Of a stretch of DNA of 64,000 bases, positions 44,609 through 53,824 are shown piece by piece; position 1 is the first letter of the stretch; every line of letters begins with the position of its first letter. A program made the translations under genes and the position numbers. The notes under the pieces are model-generated. The model was not told where the DNA came from. It was given only the letters and a program-made list of their open reading frames with translations, and searched no databases. The stretch lies in assembly GCA_016788045.1 (NCBI GenBank), contig JAEUTG010000029.1:186001-250000 (forward strand), in the 5' to 3' direction. Origin of the DNA: Bacteroidales bacterium. GTDB lineage: Bacteria > Bacteroidota > Bacteroidia > Bacteroidales > Lentimicrobiaceae.

Positions 44609-45293
44609 GGGCCGGTTGTTTGCTGCAAAGATGCAAAAGATTCGGGGCATTTACGCTTTGGTATCATAGGGAAAAATAACTGAATGACATTGATCGTTGC
44701 TGATTTCCTGTGATATACGGATTGTACAATTGCAGTCTGCCTTGAATGGAACAACTCATGAAGGTGGTTTCTTTCACTTGTTCAAGGCAGCCCGGCTGAA
44801 ACACATCTGCTTCTGATTTGTTACTAACCCTGAAAATCTCTCAAACCATTGCAGCAATTTCCGGATTACTTTTTTACTCAATTGCAATAAAACTAATGAA
44901 ATCCTGAAATCTTCCGGATTAGCAGTTTTCCGGTAGCAGGGTGTGTTTTGTAGTTTATTTAACAGAAGTTTAATAATTTGACATTGCCAAATTTGAGTAT
45001 ATTTGTTACTCGAATTTTTTTAAATAGTTGTCACTTAAATGGGACTGACGGGGCGAAGCTATAAAAGGAAGTCACCAAACAGGTTTGGATAAGGTACTTA
45101 AAATATGTTTTAATTATCAGATTGACAACGTTTTATATTGATTTCCTTTTTTTTGGTTATCAGATCAACCTGCGGTTTCTTGTTGGCAAAAATTCTTTCA
45201 GAAAGCACCTCCCATTCACCATTCCTGCACTTTACCCGAATTTGTTTTCTCCTTTTGTTTTTCATTATAACGTCATAGGCAGCGGTTTTCCTG
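44609..45293. other. Intergenic region and long leader before the second polysaccharide locus
   Basis: These 685 bases between divergent genes hold the promoter at 44977-45005 and the long untranslated leader of the regulator gene. I see no full gene; a 51-codon antisense frame at 45110-45265 is not convincing. Leaders of this length in polysaccharide loci often carry transcription-elongation control, but no clear hairpin was identified. Confidence 0.55.
44977..45005 (+). promoter_or_regulatory. Promoter of the second polysaccharide locus (-33 TTTG, -7 TATATTTG)
   Basis: TTTG at 44977-44980 and TATATTTG at 44998-45005 match both Bacteroidota promoter elements with 17 bases between them. The first gene starts at 45294, giving an unusually long leader of about 280 bases. 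Confidence 0.55.
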
Positions 45294-45824
45294 ATGCTTG
45301 ATACACTGATTACATCCAAGACCAGAATCAAACTGCTGGTTAAGTTTTTTCTGAATGCTTCCACAAGGTCGTATCTGCGTGACCTTGAGGTTGAATTTGG
45401 CGAATCCACCAACGGTATCCGTATAGAGCTCAACCGCTTTGAGGAAGCCGGTATGCTGATCAGTCACTTCGAGCGGAATAAAAAGATATTTTCAGCCAAT
45501 ACGGGACATCCGCTTTTCAATGACATTCATCATTTATTGATGAAATACACCGGCATTGACGAAGTAGTACAAAGTGTTTTAACCGGGTTGGGCGGATTGG
45601 AGAAAGCCTGGCTGATCGGAAGCTTTGCGAAGGGTAAGGAGAGTGATAGTATAGAATTGCTGCTGGCCGGGAGTTCGATTAACATTGAATACCTGGTAAA
45701 CCTGGTTGAAAAGGCGCAACGGATCATCAACAGAAGTATAAGCTATACCCTGCTGAAACCTCATGAACTTGAAGGGCTGGAGCAGAAGTTTCCGGAGCGT
45801 TTTTTATTATTTAGTTATCCATAA
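45294..45824 (+). CDS. Winged-helix regulator with nucleotidyltransferase-like domain
   Basis: This 176-residue protein has an N-terminal winged helix (residues 1-75; RSYLRDLEVEFGESTNGIRIE as recognition area) and a C-terminal domain resembling a nucleotidyltransferase fold (LIGSFAKGKESDSIELLLAG, residues 107-125), where the usual SDxD pair is altered. Similar proteins stand at the head of polysaccharide loci in Bacteroidota, which fits its place as first gene before Wzx. It probably regulates the locus; direct proof is lacking. Its promoter and long leader lie upstream, and 362 AT-rich bases separate it from the flippase gene. Confidence 0.75.
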   Translation: MLDTLITSKTRIKLLVKFFLNASTRSYLRDLEVEFGESTNGIRIELNRFEEAGMLISHFERNKKIFSANTGHPLFNDIHHLLMKYTGIDEVVQSVLTGLGGLEKAWLIGSFAKGKESDSIELLLAGSSINIEYLVNLVEKAQRIINRSISYTLLKPHELEGLEQKFPERFLLFSYP

Positions 45825-46186
45825 ATTCAAGGATAATGAGTTATATGTCGACTGCATGTTGGTTAGTATGAAGATATGTTTGTAATTAAATCATCAACAA
45901 ATATCGATAATAGAGTTCTAAGGTTTGTTATATCGACTTTTTGAATGAATTAGATTCACGAATAATATTTTGTTCTCGAAAAAAAATGCAATTTTCTTAT
46001 AAAATTAGGGATAAAGTGTTAATTATTCATTTATAAAATAAATCTTTTCGATGTTGAGTTTAAGTGATAATATGCCTGTTTATATAGAAAAACAGATTTA
46101 TTGTTAAAGAAATAAATAGCGTTAATGCTCGGATATTTAGATTGAGGATTTATTTTATGTTTAAACTGTAATAAGTTCGTAAAAAC
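45825..46186. other. AT-rich gap between regulator and flippase
   Basis: These 362 bases are strongly AT-rich and mark the left edge of the low-GC stretch that runs to about 50.3 kb. I see no gene, terminator or repeat. Confidence 0.6.
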
Positions 46187-47653
46187 ATGAGTATTAAGGA
46201 TAGAACCCTAAATGGGATGTTGTGGAGTTTAATAGGTGAGTTTTTTGACAAGGGGATTGCTTTTGTTGTTGGTATAGTTTTAGCCAGGCTTTTAAGCCCT
46301 AGAGAATATGGTTTGGTTGCAATGGTGACGATTTTTAGTTCACTTACTATTCCATTTATTAATAGCGGATTTAGTCAAGCTCTAATGCGAAAGGAAAAAT
46401 GCACCCAAATAGAGTTTTCCAGTGTTTTTTACTTCAATTTATTATCCGGTTTATTGTTCTATTTGATTCTTTTTTTTAGCGCTCCCTATATCAGTAGATA
46501 TTTTAATGAACCTGAATTGACAAAAATTGCCAGAGTAATTGGCTTGATAATAATCATTGATGCAGTATCTATTATTCAGATAACCATTTTAAATAAAAAT
46601 ATAGATTTTAAACTCCAGGCTAAAATTATTTTTATTGCTTCCATTCTATCAAGCATTCTTGGGATTATTATGGCGTATTATGGTTTTGGTGTATGGAGCC
46701 TTGTCTATAAAATGATGTTATTTCAAATAATTAGATCATCTCTTTTATGGAGTTTAAACACATGGCGACCTTCAAAAGACTTTGATATTTCTTGCTTGAA
46801 AGAATTGTTTGGCTTTAGTTCGAAATTGTTAATTAGTGGTATAGTTGATAAGATTTATTATAATTTATATAATTTGGTAATTGCTAAATACTTTTCAGCG
46901 ATTACTTTGGGCCTCTATTCTCGTGCGGATATGTTCAAAAGTATGATTTCTTCGAATTTAAGTGAAATAGTCGCCAGAGTGGCGTTCCCAATATTGGCTA
47001 CTTTGAAATCTGAACCGGATAAATTAGAGAATGTGTATAAAAGAATTTTGTCAAGCACAATGTTAATTACGATGCTTTCACTTCTCTGTATGGCTGCAAT
47101 TTCTGAATCTATGATTATTACTTTAATTGGGGAGAATTGGAGAGACTCGATTCTGTATCTTCAATTACTTTGCATAGTTGGCATTTTTTATCCTGGAATC
47201 GCAATAACTAGGAATTTGTTATATGTTTTTGGTTTGAGTGGTTTAGTGTTAAGACTTGAGATTATGTCAAAAATTCTTGCTGTGCCGACAGTGATTATTG
47301 GTATTATTTGGGGAATCAAGCTAATGATTATAGCGATGATTATTAGTGGGTTTATTGAATATTTTGTCAGAGCTTACTTCGCTGGCAAGTTAATTAACTA
47401 TTCCATTTGGAAGCAATTGTTTGATTTATTGCCTTCTTTTTTCATATCTTTGACAATAGGAATAGTTATTTATGTGATAGGTTCTTTTTTAACAATGAGT
47501 CCAATTTTCACCTTCTTAATACAGATTGCTACTAGCGTTATCGTCGTTGTACTTGCTATGGAAATTATTAAATTAAAGGAGTATACATTTCTAAAGGATG
47601 CGGTGAAAGTTCAGATTCAAGGCTACTTCGGTCGTGTAAACGCCAATAAGTAA
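46187..47653 (+). CDS. Lipopolysaccharide/oligosaccharide flippase, WzxC-like MOP family
   Basis: This 488-residue protein has about fourteen hydrophobic segments and begins MSIKDRTLNGMLWSLIGEF, followed by VLARLLSPREYGLVAMVTIF, the typical start of the WzxC/TuaB-like flippase branch. It would export the lipid-linked repeat unit of this locus. Codon use is clearly AT-rich compared with genes after 50.3 kb, pointing to acquisition from elsewhere. It is unrelated in detail to the Wzx at 7550-8914. The 603 bases after it hold no convincing gene. Confidence 0.9.
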   Translation: MSIKDRTLNGMLWSLIGEFFDKGIAFVVGIVLARLLSPREYGLVAMVTIFSSLTIPFINSGFSQALMRKEKCTQIEFSSVFYFNLLSGLLFYLILFFSAPYISRYFNEPELTKIARVIGLIIIIDAVSIIQITILNKNIDFKLQAKIIFIASILSSILGIIMAYYGFGVWSLVYKMMLFQIIRSSLLWSLNTWRPSKDFDISCLKELFGFSSKLLISGIVDKIYYNLYNLVIAKYFSAITLGLYSRADMFKSMISSNLSEIVARVAFPILATLKSEPDKLENVYKRILSSTMLITMLSLLCMAAISESMIITLIGENWRDSILYLQLLCIVGIFYPGIAITRNLLYVFGLSGLVLRLEIMSKILAVPTVIIGIIWGIKLMIIAMIISGFIEYFVRAYFAGKLINYSIWKQLFDLLPSFFISLTIGIVIYVIGSFLTMSPIFTFLIQIATSVIVVVLAMEIIKLKEYTFLKDAVKVQIQGYFGRVNANK

Positions 47654-48256
47654 TTATTTAATGAAATGGATCAAGATCGGAGAACTGATTATCTGTATTT
47701 ATCTGAGTTAAGAAAAAAACTAAGATTATTTTTCATGTTTTTGGGATTTAGCCTAAATATCTTGTTCTTGGATAAAGCAATACTAGCTATGGATATGGTG
47801 GAAATCAATTGATTTTTCTATGTATGGAGGAAAAAAACCTATTTAGGCTTAGCGCGATTGTAGATATTTAAGAAATTGTGTTCAAACTGTTGTTGGTTGA
47901 AATATTTAATATTCTTCAGTGCCCCTGAGACATAGGTTATCTTACAAATTCATTTAGATTGGAGGGTTCAATAAAAAATTTTCATACATATTCTTAATTC
48001 ATCAATTTGATTTAACAATCACTTATCCATATCCAGAGTTTATCGGACAAGTGACCGTATCCTATTTATTCTGAATCTCTGGACAATTGAGCCTATTTTC
48101 TTATACCTAATGTGTATCCGCAATTTAAAGAAACCTAAACACAATTGTTCAAGACGTTATTAACATTTACAATCTCTTTGAAAAAGATGGTTAAATAACT
48201 CTGTTAAGTTCAGTTTTTCAGTTAAATACATTGTTCAATTTAAAAGTGCGCAGCAA
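47654..48256. other. AT-rich gap between flippase and asparagine-synthetase-like gene
   Basis: These 603 bases hold one small frame at 47666-47812 (48 codons, start MDQDRRTDYLYLSEL, a hydrophobic middle) that may be the remnant of a lost gene, but there is no support for it. Nothing else is recognised. Confidence 0.5.
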
Positions 48257-49924
48257 ATGATAGTTTCTACATTAACGAACCCTTTGTGGTCAAAGTATCG
48301 AAAGGATACTGTTGAAATTTCTTTTATTGGCTATTTGTATTATGATAATATTCTTGTACTAACTGCTGAAGATCTTATGAATATCTTCATAAAAAAGCAA
48401 GTCCATACAAGTATTGACAGCGAATACCTGAGTACTCAGTTTCTGGTTTGTTGTAAAGGAAACTTTTCTTTTGTCATCGAGAGCAATTACTTTCATTTTG
48501 TAGCTTCTGATATAATTAGAAATTATCCATTATTTTTATATACAGGTAGAAATATAGTAATGTTATCGGATCACATCGGAGCCTTCCCAAACGATTATGA
48601 ATTGAATTTGGAAGCAATTGATGAATTTTTTCATACAGGAATGGTTCTAGGTAATAAAACTGTATACAAGAAAATAAGAGCTATTCAAGCTGGTGAATTA
48701 TTGACCGTCAACAATAAAATAATAACATCTGTGAGATATTTTAAATTTTTATATGATGTAAAGATTGTAAATTCTAAATCTGATAAACAGCTTGCGGAAG
48801 AACTAAATTGCATTCTTGAATCAATAATTGAAAGAATGGTTAGTAGTTGTTCAGGCGTTCACAATTGGGTGGTCCCGCTTAGTGGAGGACATGATTCTCG
48901 ACTAATTCTTAACTACCTTTTTAAGTTAGGAGTTCCTAACGTTATTTGTTTTTCATATGGCACACCAAATAATATTCAATCGGAAATAAGTAAAAAGGTT
49001 GCACAAGCATTAAGTTATAAATGGTTTTTTGTCGAGTACAATGATGATGCATGGAAAGAGCTTCACCAGAATGGGCTCTTTGATAAATATATTCACTACT
49101 CTTTTAATGGGATAAGTACACCACATGTTCAAGATCTTCTTGCTATATACACGTTGAAAAAAAATGGTATTATTTCGGAGAAAGATATTGTAGTGCCAGG
49201 ACATACGGGTTTAACTGAAGCTACTGTTTCGCGATTATTGCAAATAAATAATAAAAGAGATGCGATATCTTTTATATATGGAAAATATGCGAAACTATGG
49301 CAAAATAGCACAAATGAAACCAAAATTCAAATGCAGATATCAACCTTGCTTGAAGAAAACCAAATTCATTATGCGTTATTTCCAGAGTTTTTTAACTGGC
49401 AAGAGCGTCAAGCAAAGTTTATAAACAACAGTATTCGAGCATATGAATTCTTGAATATTGGCTGGAGATTGCCTTTTTGGGAACAGGATTTAGTGGATTT
49501 TTGGCAAAGCATTGATTTTAACAGACGGAATGAACGTAAGTTTTTGTTTTATGCAGCGAAACATTTTTTATTCGTGGAGCACCTTAGGAATGTGCCGATT
49601 TCGAATAAGTTTGATAAACCTAAGCATAGAAGGAATTATTTGAGACTTTTGATTCCAATGAGTGTCATAAGCTTTGTAAACTTTTTAATCAAAAGAAGGG
49701 CTGTCATTGCTGAAGGGACAAATTCTATCTTATCTGTGAAATCTGAAACAATAAAAGAAATTGTTGGTCCGTTAGAAGCATTTCCAAAATCTTTACGTAG
49801 GATTATTAAACCATATTTGAGTAGAAGGCCTTATCAAATAGATATTAACTCGCTAATAATCTTATATACGCTATCAAGAGAAGTATTCAATACTTCAAAT
49901 ACTAAAAACAAAGCGGATAAGTAA
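48257..49924 (+). CDS. Asparagine-synthetase-like protein lacking the glutaminase cysteine
   Basis: This 555-residue protein has the layout of AsnB: an N-terminal Ntn-hydrolase-like domain and a C-terminal ATP-pyrophosphatase domain with the PP-loop PLSGGHDSRLI (SGGHDSR at 209-215). Glutaminase activity requires a cysteine as residue 2, but here the protein starts MIVSTLT, so ammonia must come from another source or an amine replaces it. Relatives in polysaccharide loci convert sugar carboxylates into amides (WbpS-like), so amidation of a uronic acid is likely. The gene is AT-rich and stands between 603-base and 383-base gaps. Confidence 0.8.
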   Translation: MIVSTLTNPLWSKYRKDTVEISFIGYLYYDNILVLTAEDLMNIFIKKQVHTSIDSEYLSTQFLVCCKGNFSFVIESNYFHFVASDIIRNYPLFLYTGRNIVMLSDHIGAFPNDYELNLEAIDEFFHTGMVLGNKTVYKKIRAIQAGELLTVNNKIITSVRYFKFLYDVKIVNSKSDKQLAEELNCILESIIERMVSSCSGVHNWVVPLSGGHDSRLILNYLFKLGVPNVICFSYGTPNNIQSEISKKVAQALSYKWFFVEYNDDAWKELHQNGLFDKYIHYSFNGISTPHVQDLLAIYTLKKNGIISEKDIVVPGHTGLTEATVSRLLQINNKRDAISFIYGKYAKLWQNSTNETKIQMQISTLLEENQIHYALFPEFFNWQERQAKFINNSIRAYEFLNIGWRLPFWEQDLVDFWQSIDFNRRNERKFLFYAAKHFLFVEHLRNVPISNKFDKPKHRRNYLRLLIPMSVISFVNFLIKRRAVIAEGTNSILSVKSETIKEIVGPLEAFPKSLRRIIKPYLSRRPYQIDINSLIILYTLSREVFNTSNTKNKADK

Positions 49925-50307
49925 TGACGATTTAGTGCATTCTCCTACTTTAATGTTAAATGCTTAATATAATATTTAATGTAATAATAGAAATCAATGT
50001 TATTCGGTTAAATTATAAGATACATTGATAGTGCTCAGAATCACACCGATTATTTTTAAATTTGTCCGGACAATAGTAGATTGAAATCTGAAGGAAAATT
50101 GTTATGAAAAGATTAAAGCAATATTTTGATATTTAAAAGGCCCAATTAATTAGAACTAGATTTAACAAAAAAAATGATTTACAATATATAATGTGAAAGA
50201 ATGATTTTGAACTAAATTTGATGTTTCAACTGGGTTAACTTAAAAGTGGAAGAGCGTTATTTAAACCGTTGGTGTTTATTAATCTGGAAATTTTCAAAAT
50301 GTTTATT
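49925..50307. other. AT-rich gap before the glycosyltransferase run
   Basis: These 383 bases end the AT-rich part of the locus. I see no gene or clear terminator. The next gene starts the compact, higher-GC run. Confidence 0.55.
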
Positions 50308-51420
50308 ATGCGAAAGTATAAAATTCTCATAGTCTCCCGAAGTTTTTATCCTGAAATCAGCCCCAGGGCATTCAGAACTACCGAACTGGTGAAAGAACTA
50401 GCCCGTCAGGGACATGATGTTACCTTATATACCATTAAGGATGATAAGCTACATCCTGAATTTGAACAAACACACAAGGTAGTCATAAAAAACCTTGGTG
50501 TAATCCGGTATAGGTTGTTTCTGACAAAAGCCAGAAACAGATTCCTGTCGGTGCTGGGCCGAATCATCAACAGGGTCTTGCTGATGCTTTTTGAGTACCC
50601 TGATATTGAACTTTACAGAATGGTGGTTCGCTCTTTGAAACATGAAAAGGGTTATGACCTGCTGATCTCTGTTGCAGTTCCGTTTCCTGTTCACTGGGGG
50701 GTGGCAAAGTGTGTTTCAGCCAACAGATCGCTTGCAGCAACCTGGGTTGCCGATTGTGGAGATCCCTATATGGGGAATACCAACGATTCTTTCCGTAAGT
50801 TATTTTATTTCAGCTATGTGGAAAAATGGTTCTGCAGAATCGCTGATTATATCACGATTCCGAAAATAGAAATGAAAGCAACTTATTATCCGGAATTCCA
50901 TGATAAGATTCGTGAAATTCCGCAGGGATTCGATTTCGGGGAAATAAAGCTCAGTGAGAAGAAATTTGCTTCCGGCTACCCCTCGTTTGCATTTGCCGGA
51001 AGTTTTATAAAAGTAGTCAGAGACCCGGCAGCATTACTTGAATTTTTGTCGAAACTGAATCAGCCTTTCAGGTTTGTTGTTTATACCAGAGATGTGGAAT
51101 ATCTGGCTCCTTACCGGGATAAACTCGGGGACAAACTTGTGGTCAGAGATTATATTCCCAGGCTGGATCTGATTGCAGAACTGAGCGAGATGGATTTTCT
51201 TATCAACATTGCTTACGACCCGGTAAAACAATCACCGAGCAAGCTCATTGACTATGCACTGACAGCAAGGCCAATTCTGTCATTGGCATCCAATGAAGTT
51301 GATGAAACAGTGTTCAAAAACTTCCTTAAGGGAGATTACACCGGACAGTTTGTTGTCGGAAATATTCAGAAATATAATATTCAGAATGTTGCGCGTCAGT
51401 TTCTCGAACTGGCAAATTAG
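50308..51420 (+). CDS. Glycosyltransferase, GT4-like
   Basis: This 370-residue GT-B-type glycosyltransferase opens with MRKYKILIVSRSFYPEISPRAFR, the usual start of polysaccharide GT4 proteins, and has the acceptor-side ELVKELARQGHDVTLYT. The C-terminal domain (SFAFAGSFIKVVRDP, SPSKLIDYALTARPILSL) binds the sugar donor. I choose the ATG at 50308; another ATG lies 9 bases upstream and a TTG frame start 39 bases upstream. From here on genes are compact and of normal base composition. Donor sugar unknown. Confidence 0.82.
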   Translation: MRKYKILIVSRSFYPEISPRAFRTTELVKELARQGHDVTLYTIKDDKLHPEFEQTHKVVIKNLGVIRYRLFLTKARNRFLSVLGRIINRVLLMLFEYPDIELYRMVVRSLKHEKGYDLLISVAVPFPVHWGVAKCVSANRSLAATWVADCGDPYMGNTNDSFRKLFYFSYVEKWFCRIADYITIPKIEMKATYYPEFHDKIREIPQGFDFGEIKLSEKKFASGYPSFAFAGSFIKVVRDPAALLEFLSKLNQPFRFVVYTRDVEYLAPYRDKLGDKLVVRDYIPRLDLIAELSEMDFLINIAYDPVKQSPSKLIDYALTARPILSLASNEVDETVFKNFLKGDYTGQFVVGNIQKYNIQNVARQFLELAN

Positions 51421-51428
51421 ATCCATAA

Positions 51429-52688
51429 ATGCAAAAAGTATCTTTGATGCTGAATCAGTCTAAAGCAGATACCAACCGTCAGAACCTGGGATATTTTCTC
51501 ATGTTCCTGATCTGGCCGTTTGCCTCTTTTCTGGTTGCACTGAGTAACTTCAGTAACCGCGATTCACGTAGGGTCGTTCATCTGTTTCTGATTTTGTTCG
51601 GACTGACCTTTGTTGCCGCCAACAAGGACATGGATTCATACAGAATTGCCGAGAACTTCAGGTATATTGCCAGACTGCCGTTCTCAGATTTCTGGAAAAT
51701 TGTCGGAGGTTTGTATGCTACAGATACCTCTGTGGATATTGTACTGCCCTTTCTCAATTTTATTGTTTCCAGGATAACCGATGACCCTGCACTGCTTTTC
51801 GGCGCATTTGCTGCTGTTTTTGGGTATTTTTATCTGGGGAGCATCAGGAAACTCAGTGCCCTTGAGGCCGGGAAGCCGAATGTCAATGCGCTGATCCACC
51901 TCTGGTTTTTCATATTTCTTGTTCCGGTCTTTTACATCAATGGTTTCAGATTTTACACAGCTACCTGGGTATTTTTCTATGGAACCTTTAACTACCTGCT
52001 TACGAAAGACCGTAAATTTATCTGGATTGCCCTGTCATCCATCCTGATTCATTACAGTTACCTTTCTGCTTCGGGAGTTTTACTGGCTTATGTTTTTCTT
52101 GGCAACAGGAACATGTTCTACATTCCCCTTCTGGTGGCTTCATTCATCATTCCGGAAGTGAGCAGTGGGTTTATTGAGAGTAACATCGGTTTGCTCGGAC
52201 TGGGAATTCAGGACAGAACAGCCGGTTATCTAAGTGAAGGTTACAAGCAGGGCATTGCCATATCAGTAGAAGAGTCAAAATGGTTTATACAATGGAATAC
52301 CAAAATTGTGGGATTCTACATCTATCTGGTTTTCATTGTTTCCCGGATTTTCTGGCGAAAATATTCGCGCGACAGTTTTATGGAGCGTCTTTTCTCATTT
52401 GGAATCTTATTTCTCTCATTCGCCAATTTCAGCAAAGTGATTCCCTCCGGAGGCCGCTTTACAACTGTGTTTTTCCTATTCGCAATTGCCTATATTTTTG
52501 TCCTCTACACCAGGAAGAAAAGCCGGGGGCTGAACCTGCTGACCATCATCGGCTTTTTCCCTATGTTGCTGATGACAGCCCTGGCCCTCAGGCAGGGTTT
52601 TGAGAACACCAACCTATGGTTGTTTGCACCGATGCCTTTCCCCTTTACTTCGGATGCCATCACCATTGCCGAACTTTTCTTTAAATAG
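51429..52688 (+). CDS. EpsG-family oligosaccharide polymerase (Wzy-like)
   Basis: This 419-residue membrane protein with about ten to eleven helices matches the EpsG family of Wzy-type polymerases: NKDMDSYRIAENF near the first periplasmic loop (residues 66-78) and later YINGFRFYTATWVFFYG and IHYSYLSASG are the characteristic stretches. It would link repeat units of this locus outside the inner membrane. It follows the GT4 gene by 8 bases and is followed, 8 bases later, by a gene with a TTG start. Confidence 0.87.
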   Translation: MQKVSLMLNQSKADTNRQNLGYFLMFLIWPFASFLVALSNFSNRDSRRVVHLFLILFGLTFVAANKDMDSYRIAENFRYIARLPFSDFWKIVGGLYATDTSVDIVLPFLNFIVSRITDDPALLFGAFAAVFGYFYLGSIRKLSALEAGKPNVNALIHLWFFIFLVPVFYINGFRFYTATWVFFYGTFNYLLTKDRKFIWIALSSILIHYSYLSASGVLLAYVFLGNRNMFYIPLLVASFIIPEVSSGFIESNIGLLGLGIQDRTAGYLSEGYKQGIAISVEESKWFIQWNTKIVGFYIYLVFIVSRIFWRKYSRDSFMERLFSFGILFLSFANFSKVIPSGGRFTTVFFLFAIAYIFVLYTRKKSRGLNLLTIIGFFPMLLMTALALRQGFENTNLWLFAPMPFPFTSDAITIAELFFK

Positions 52689-52696
52689 CAGCAGTT

Positions 52697-53824
52697 TTGT
52701 CTTTCAAGTCCATTCTTTTCAGAAACCTGAGCAATATTCCCGGCTGGTCGACACGCAGGAAAATACTGGTGATCGAATCCGACGACTGGGGCAGTATCCG
52801 TATGCCTTCAGAGAAGGCCTATCATGCGCTGCTGGCAAAAGGCCTGCCGGTCTCCGAAGGCGATTCGGGTCCGTACAACCTTTACGATACCCTGGCCGAT
52901 AAAGATGATTTATCAGCACTGTTTGAGGTTTTGCAATCTGTAAAGGATAAGAACAGGAATCCTGCTGTATTTACAGCCTTCAGTGTTACTGCGAATCCTG
53001 ATTTTGAGAAAATAAAATCAGCAGATTTCAAAGCGTATTACTATGAGCTTTTCCCGGAAACCCTGAAGCGCTATTATGGCGATGATTCTGTGTTTCAATT
53101 GTGGAAAGAGGGGATCAGGCAGGGCGTATTCATCCCGCAGTTTCACGGCCGGGAGCACCTGAATGTGCCTGAATGGATGCGTGCCCTTCAGCGGGGCGAC
53201 GAGGAAACACTGATTGCTTTTGATCAGGGCATGTGGGGCTTCCCCAACAAACCTTTCAACGGTTCTTTGGTCTCATACCAGGCTGCTTTTGATTTTTATG
53301 ATCCGGCAGATATTGCACAGCATAAGGAAATTATCACGGATGGTCTGAAGCGCTTCAATGAATTGTTCGGCTATAAGTCAACCTTTTTTGTTCCTCCCAA
53401 CGGGTTTCTGCACAACTCTCTGATAGTGCCCGTCGCTGAGAACGGGATAAAATATCTGTTTGCCTCCAGACTGCACTCTACACCGGCTGGCTATGGGAAA
53501 TCCGACCGGTCTGTTCACTACCTCGGTCAGAAAAACAGGGCCGGACAGACCTACATAATCAGAAATTGTTTTTTCGAGCCTGCCATGAAAGGCAGGAACT
53601 GGGTTGATTCCTGCATGAACGACATTGAAATTGCCTTCCGGTGGAAGAAACCAGCCATCATCAGTGCCCACAGGGTAAACTTTATCGGAGCCATTCATAA
53701 ATCAAATCGTGAGAACGGGCTTTCGCAGCTCAGGTCTCTGCTCAGTAAGGTTGTTGCCCGCTGGCCCGAAACAGAGTTTATGTCATCAGACAAACTGGGG
53801 GATCTTATAACCGGTAAATCGTGA
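52697..53824 (+). CDS. CE4-like polysaccharide deacetylase family protein, paralogue 1
   Basis: This 375-residue protein is the first of three paralogues in the locus. A carbohydrate-esterase-4-like plan is visible: ESDDWGS with Asp29/Asp30 as motif 1, HGREH with His150 and His154 (HxxxH) as motif 2, and IISAHR with His325 as the late catalytic motif. CE4 enzymes remove N- or O-acetyl groups from glycans. No ATG is available between the frame's start and the conserved core: translation must start at TTG 52697, which aligns with the N-termini of the paralogues. Deacetylase activity is inferred; a non-catalytic role is possible. It is 8 bases after the EpsG-like gene. Confidence 0.7.
   Translation: MSFKSILFRNLSNIPGWSTRRKILVIESDDWGSIRMPSEKAYHALLAKGLPVSEGDSGPYNLYDTLADKDDLSALFEVLQSVKDKNRNPAVFTAFSVTANPDFEKIKSADFKAYYYELFPETLKRYYGDDSVFQLWKEGIRQGVFIPQFHGREHLNVPEWMRALQRGDEETLIAFDQGMWGFPNKPFNGSLVSYQAAFDFYDPADIAQHKEIITDGLKRFNELFGYKSTFFVPPNGFLHNSLIVPVAENGIKYLFASRLHSTPAGYGKSDRSVHYLGQKNRAGQTYIIRNCFFEPAMKGRNWVDSCMNDIEIAFRWKKPAIISAHRVNFIGAIHKSNRENGLSQLRSLLSKVVARWPETEFMSSDKLGDLITGKS

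Noticed and set aside
45110..45265. 51-codon basic protein on the minus strand
   Set aside because: It lies in the leader of the regulator gene; there is no promoter, family match or conserved feature to support it.
47666..47812. 48-codon frame with a hydrophobic middle
   Set aside because: Too short and without any match; at most the remnant of a lost gene.
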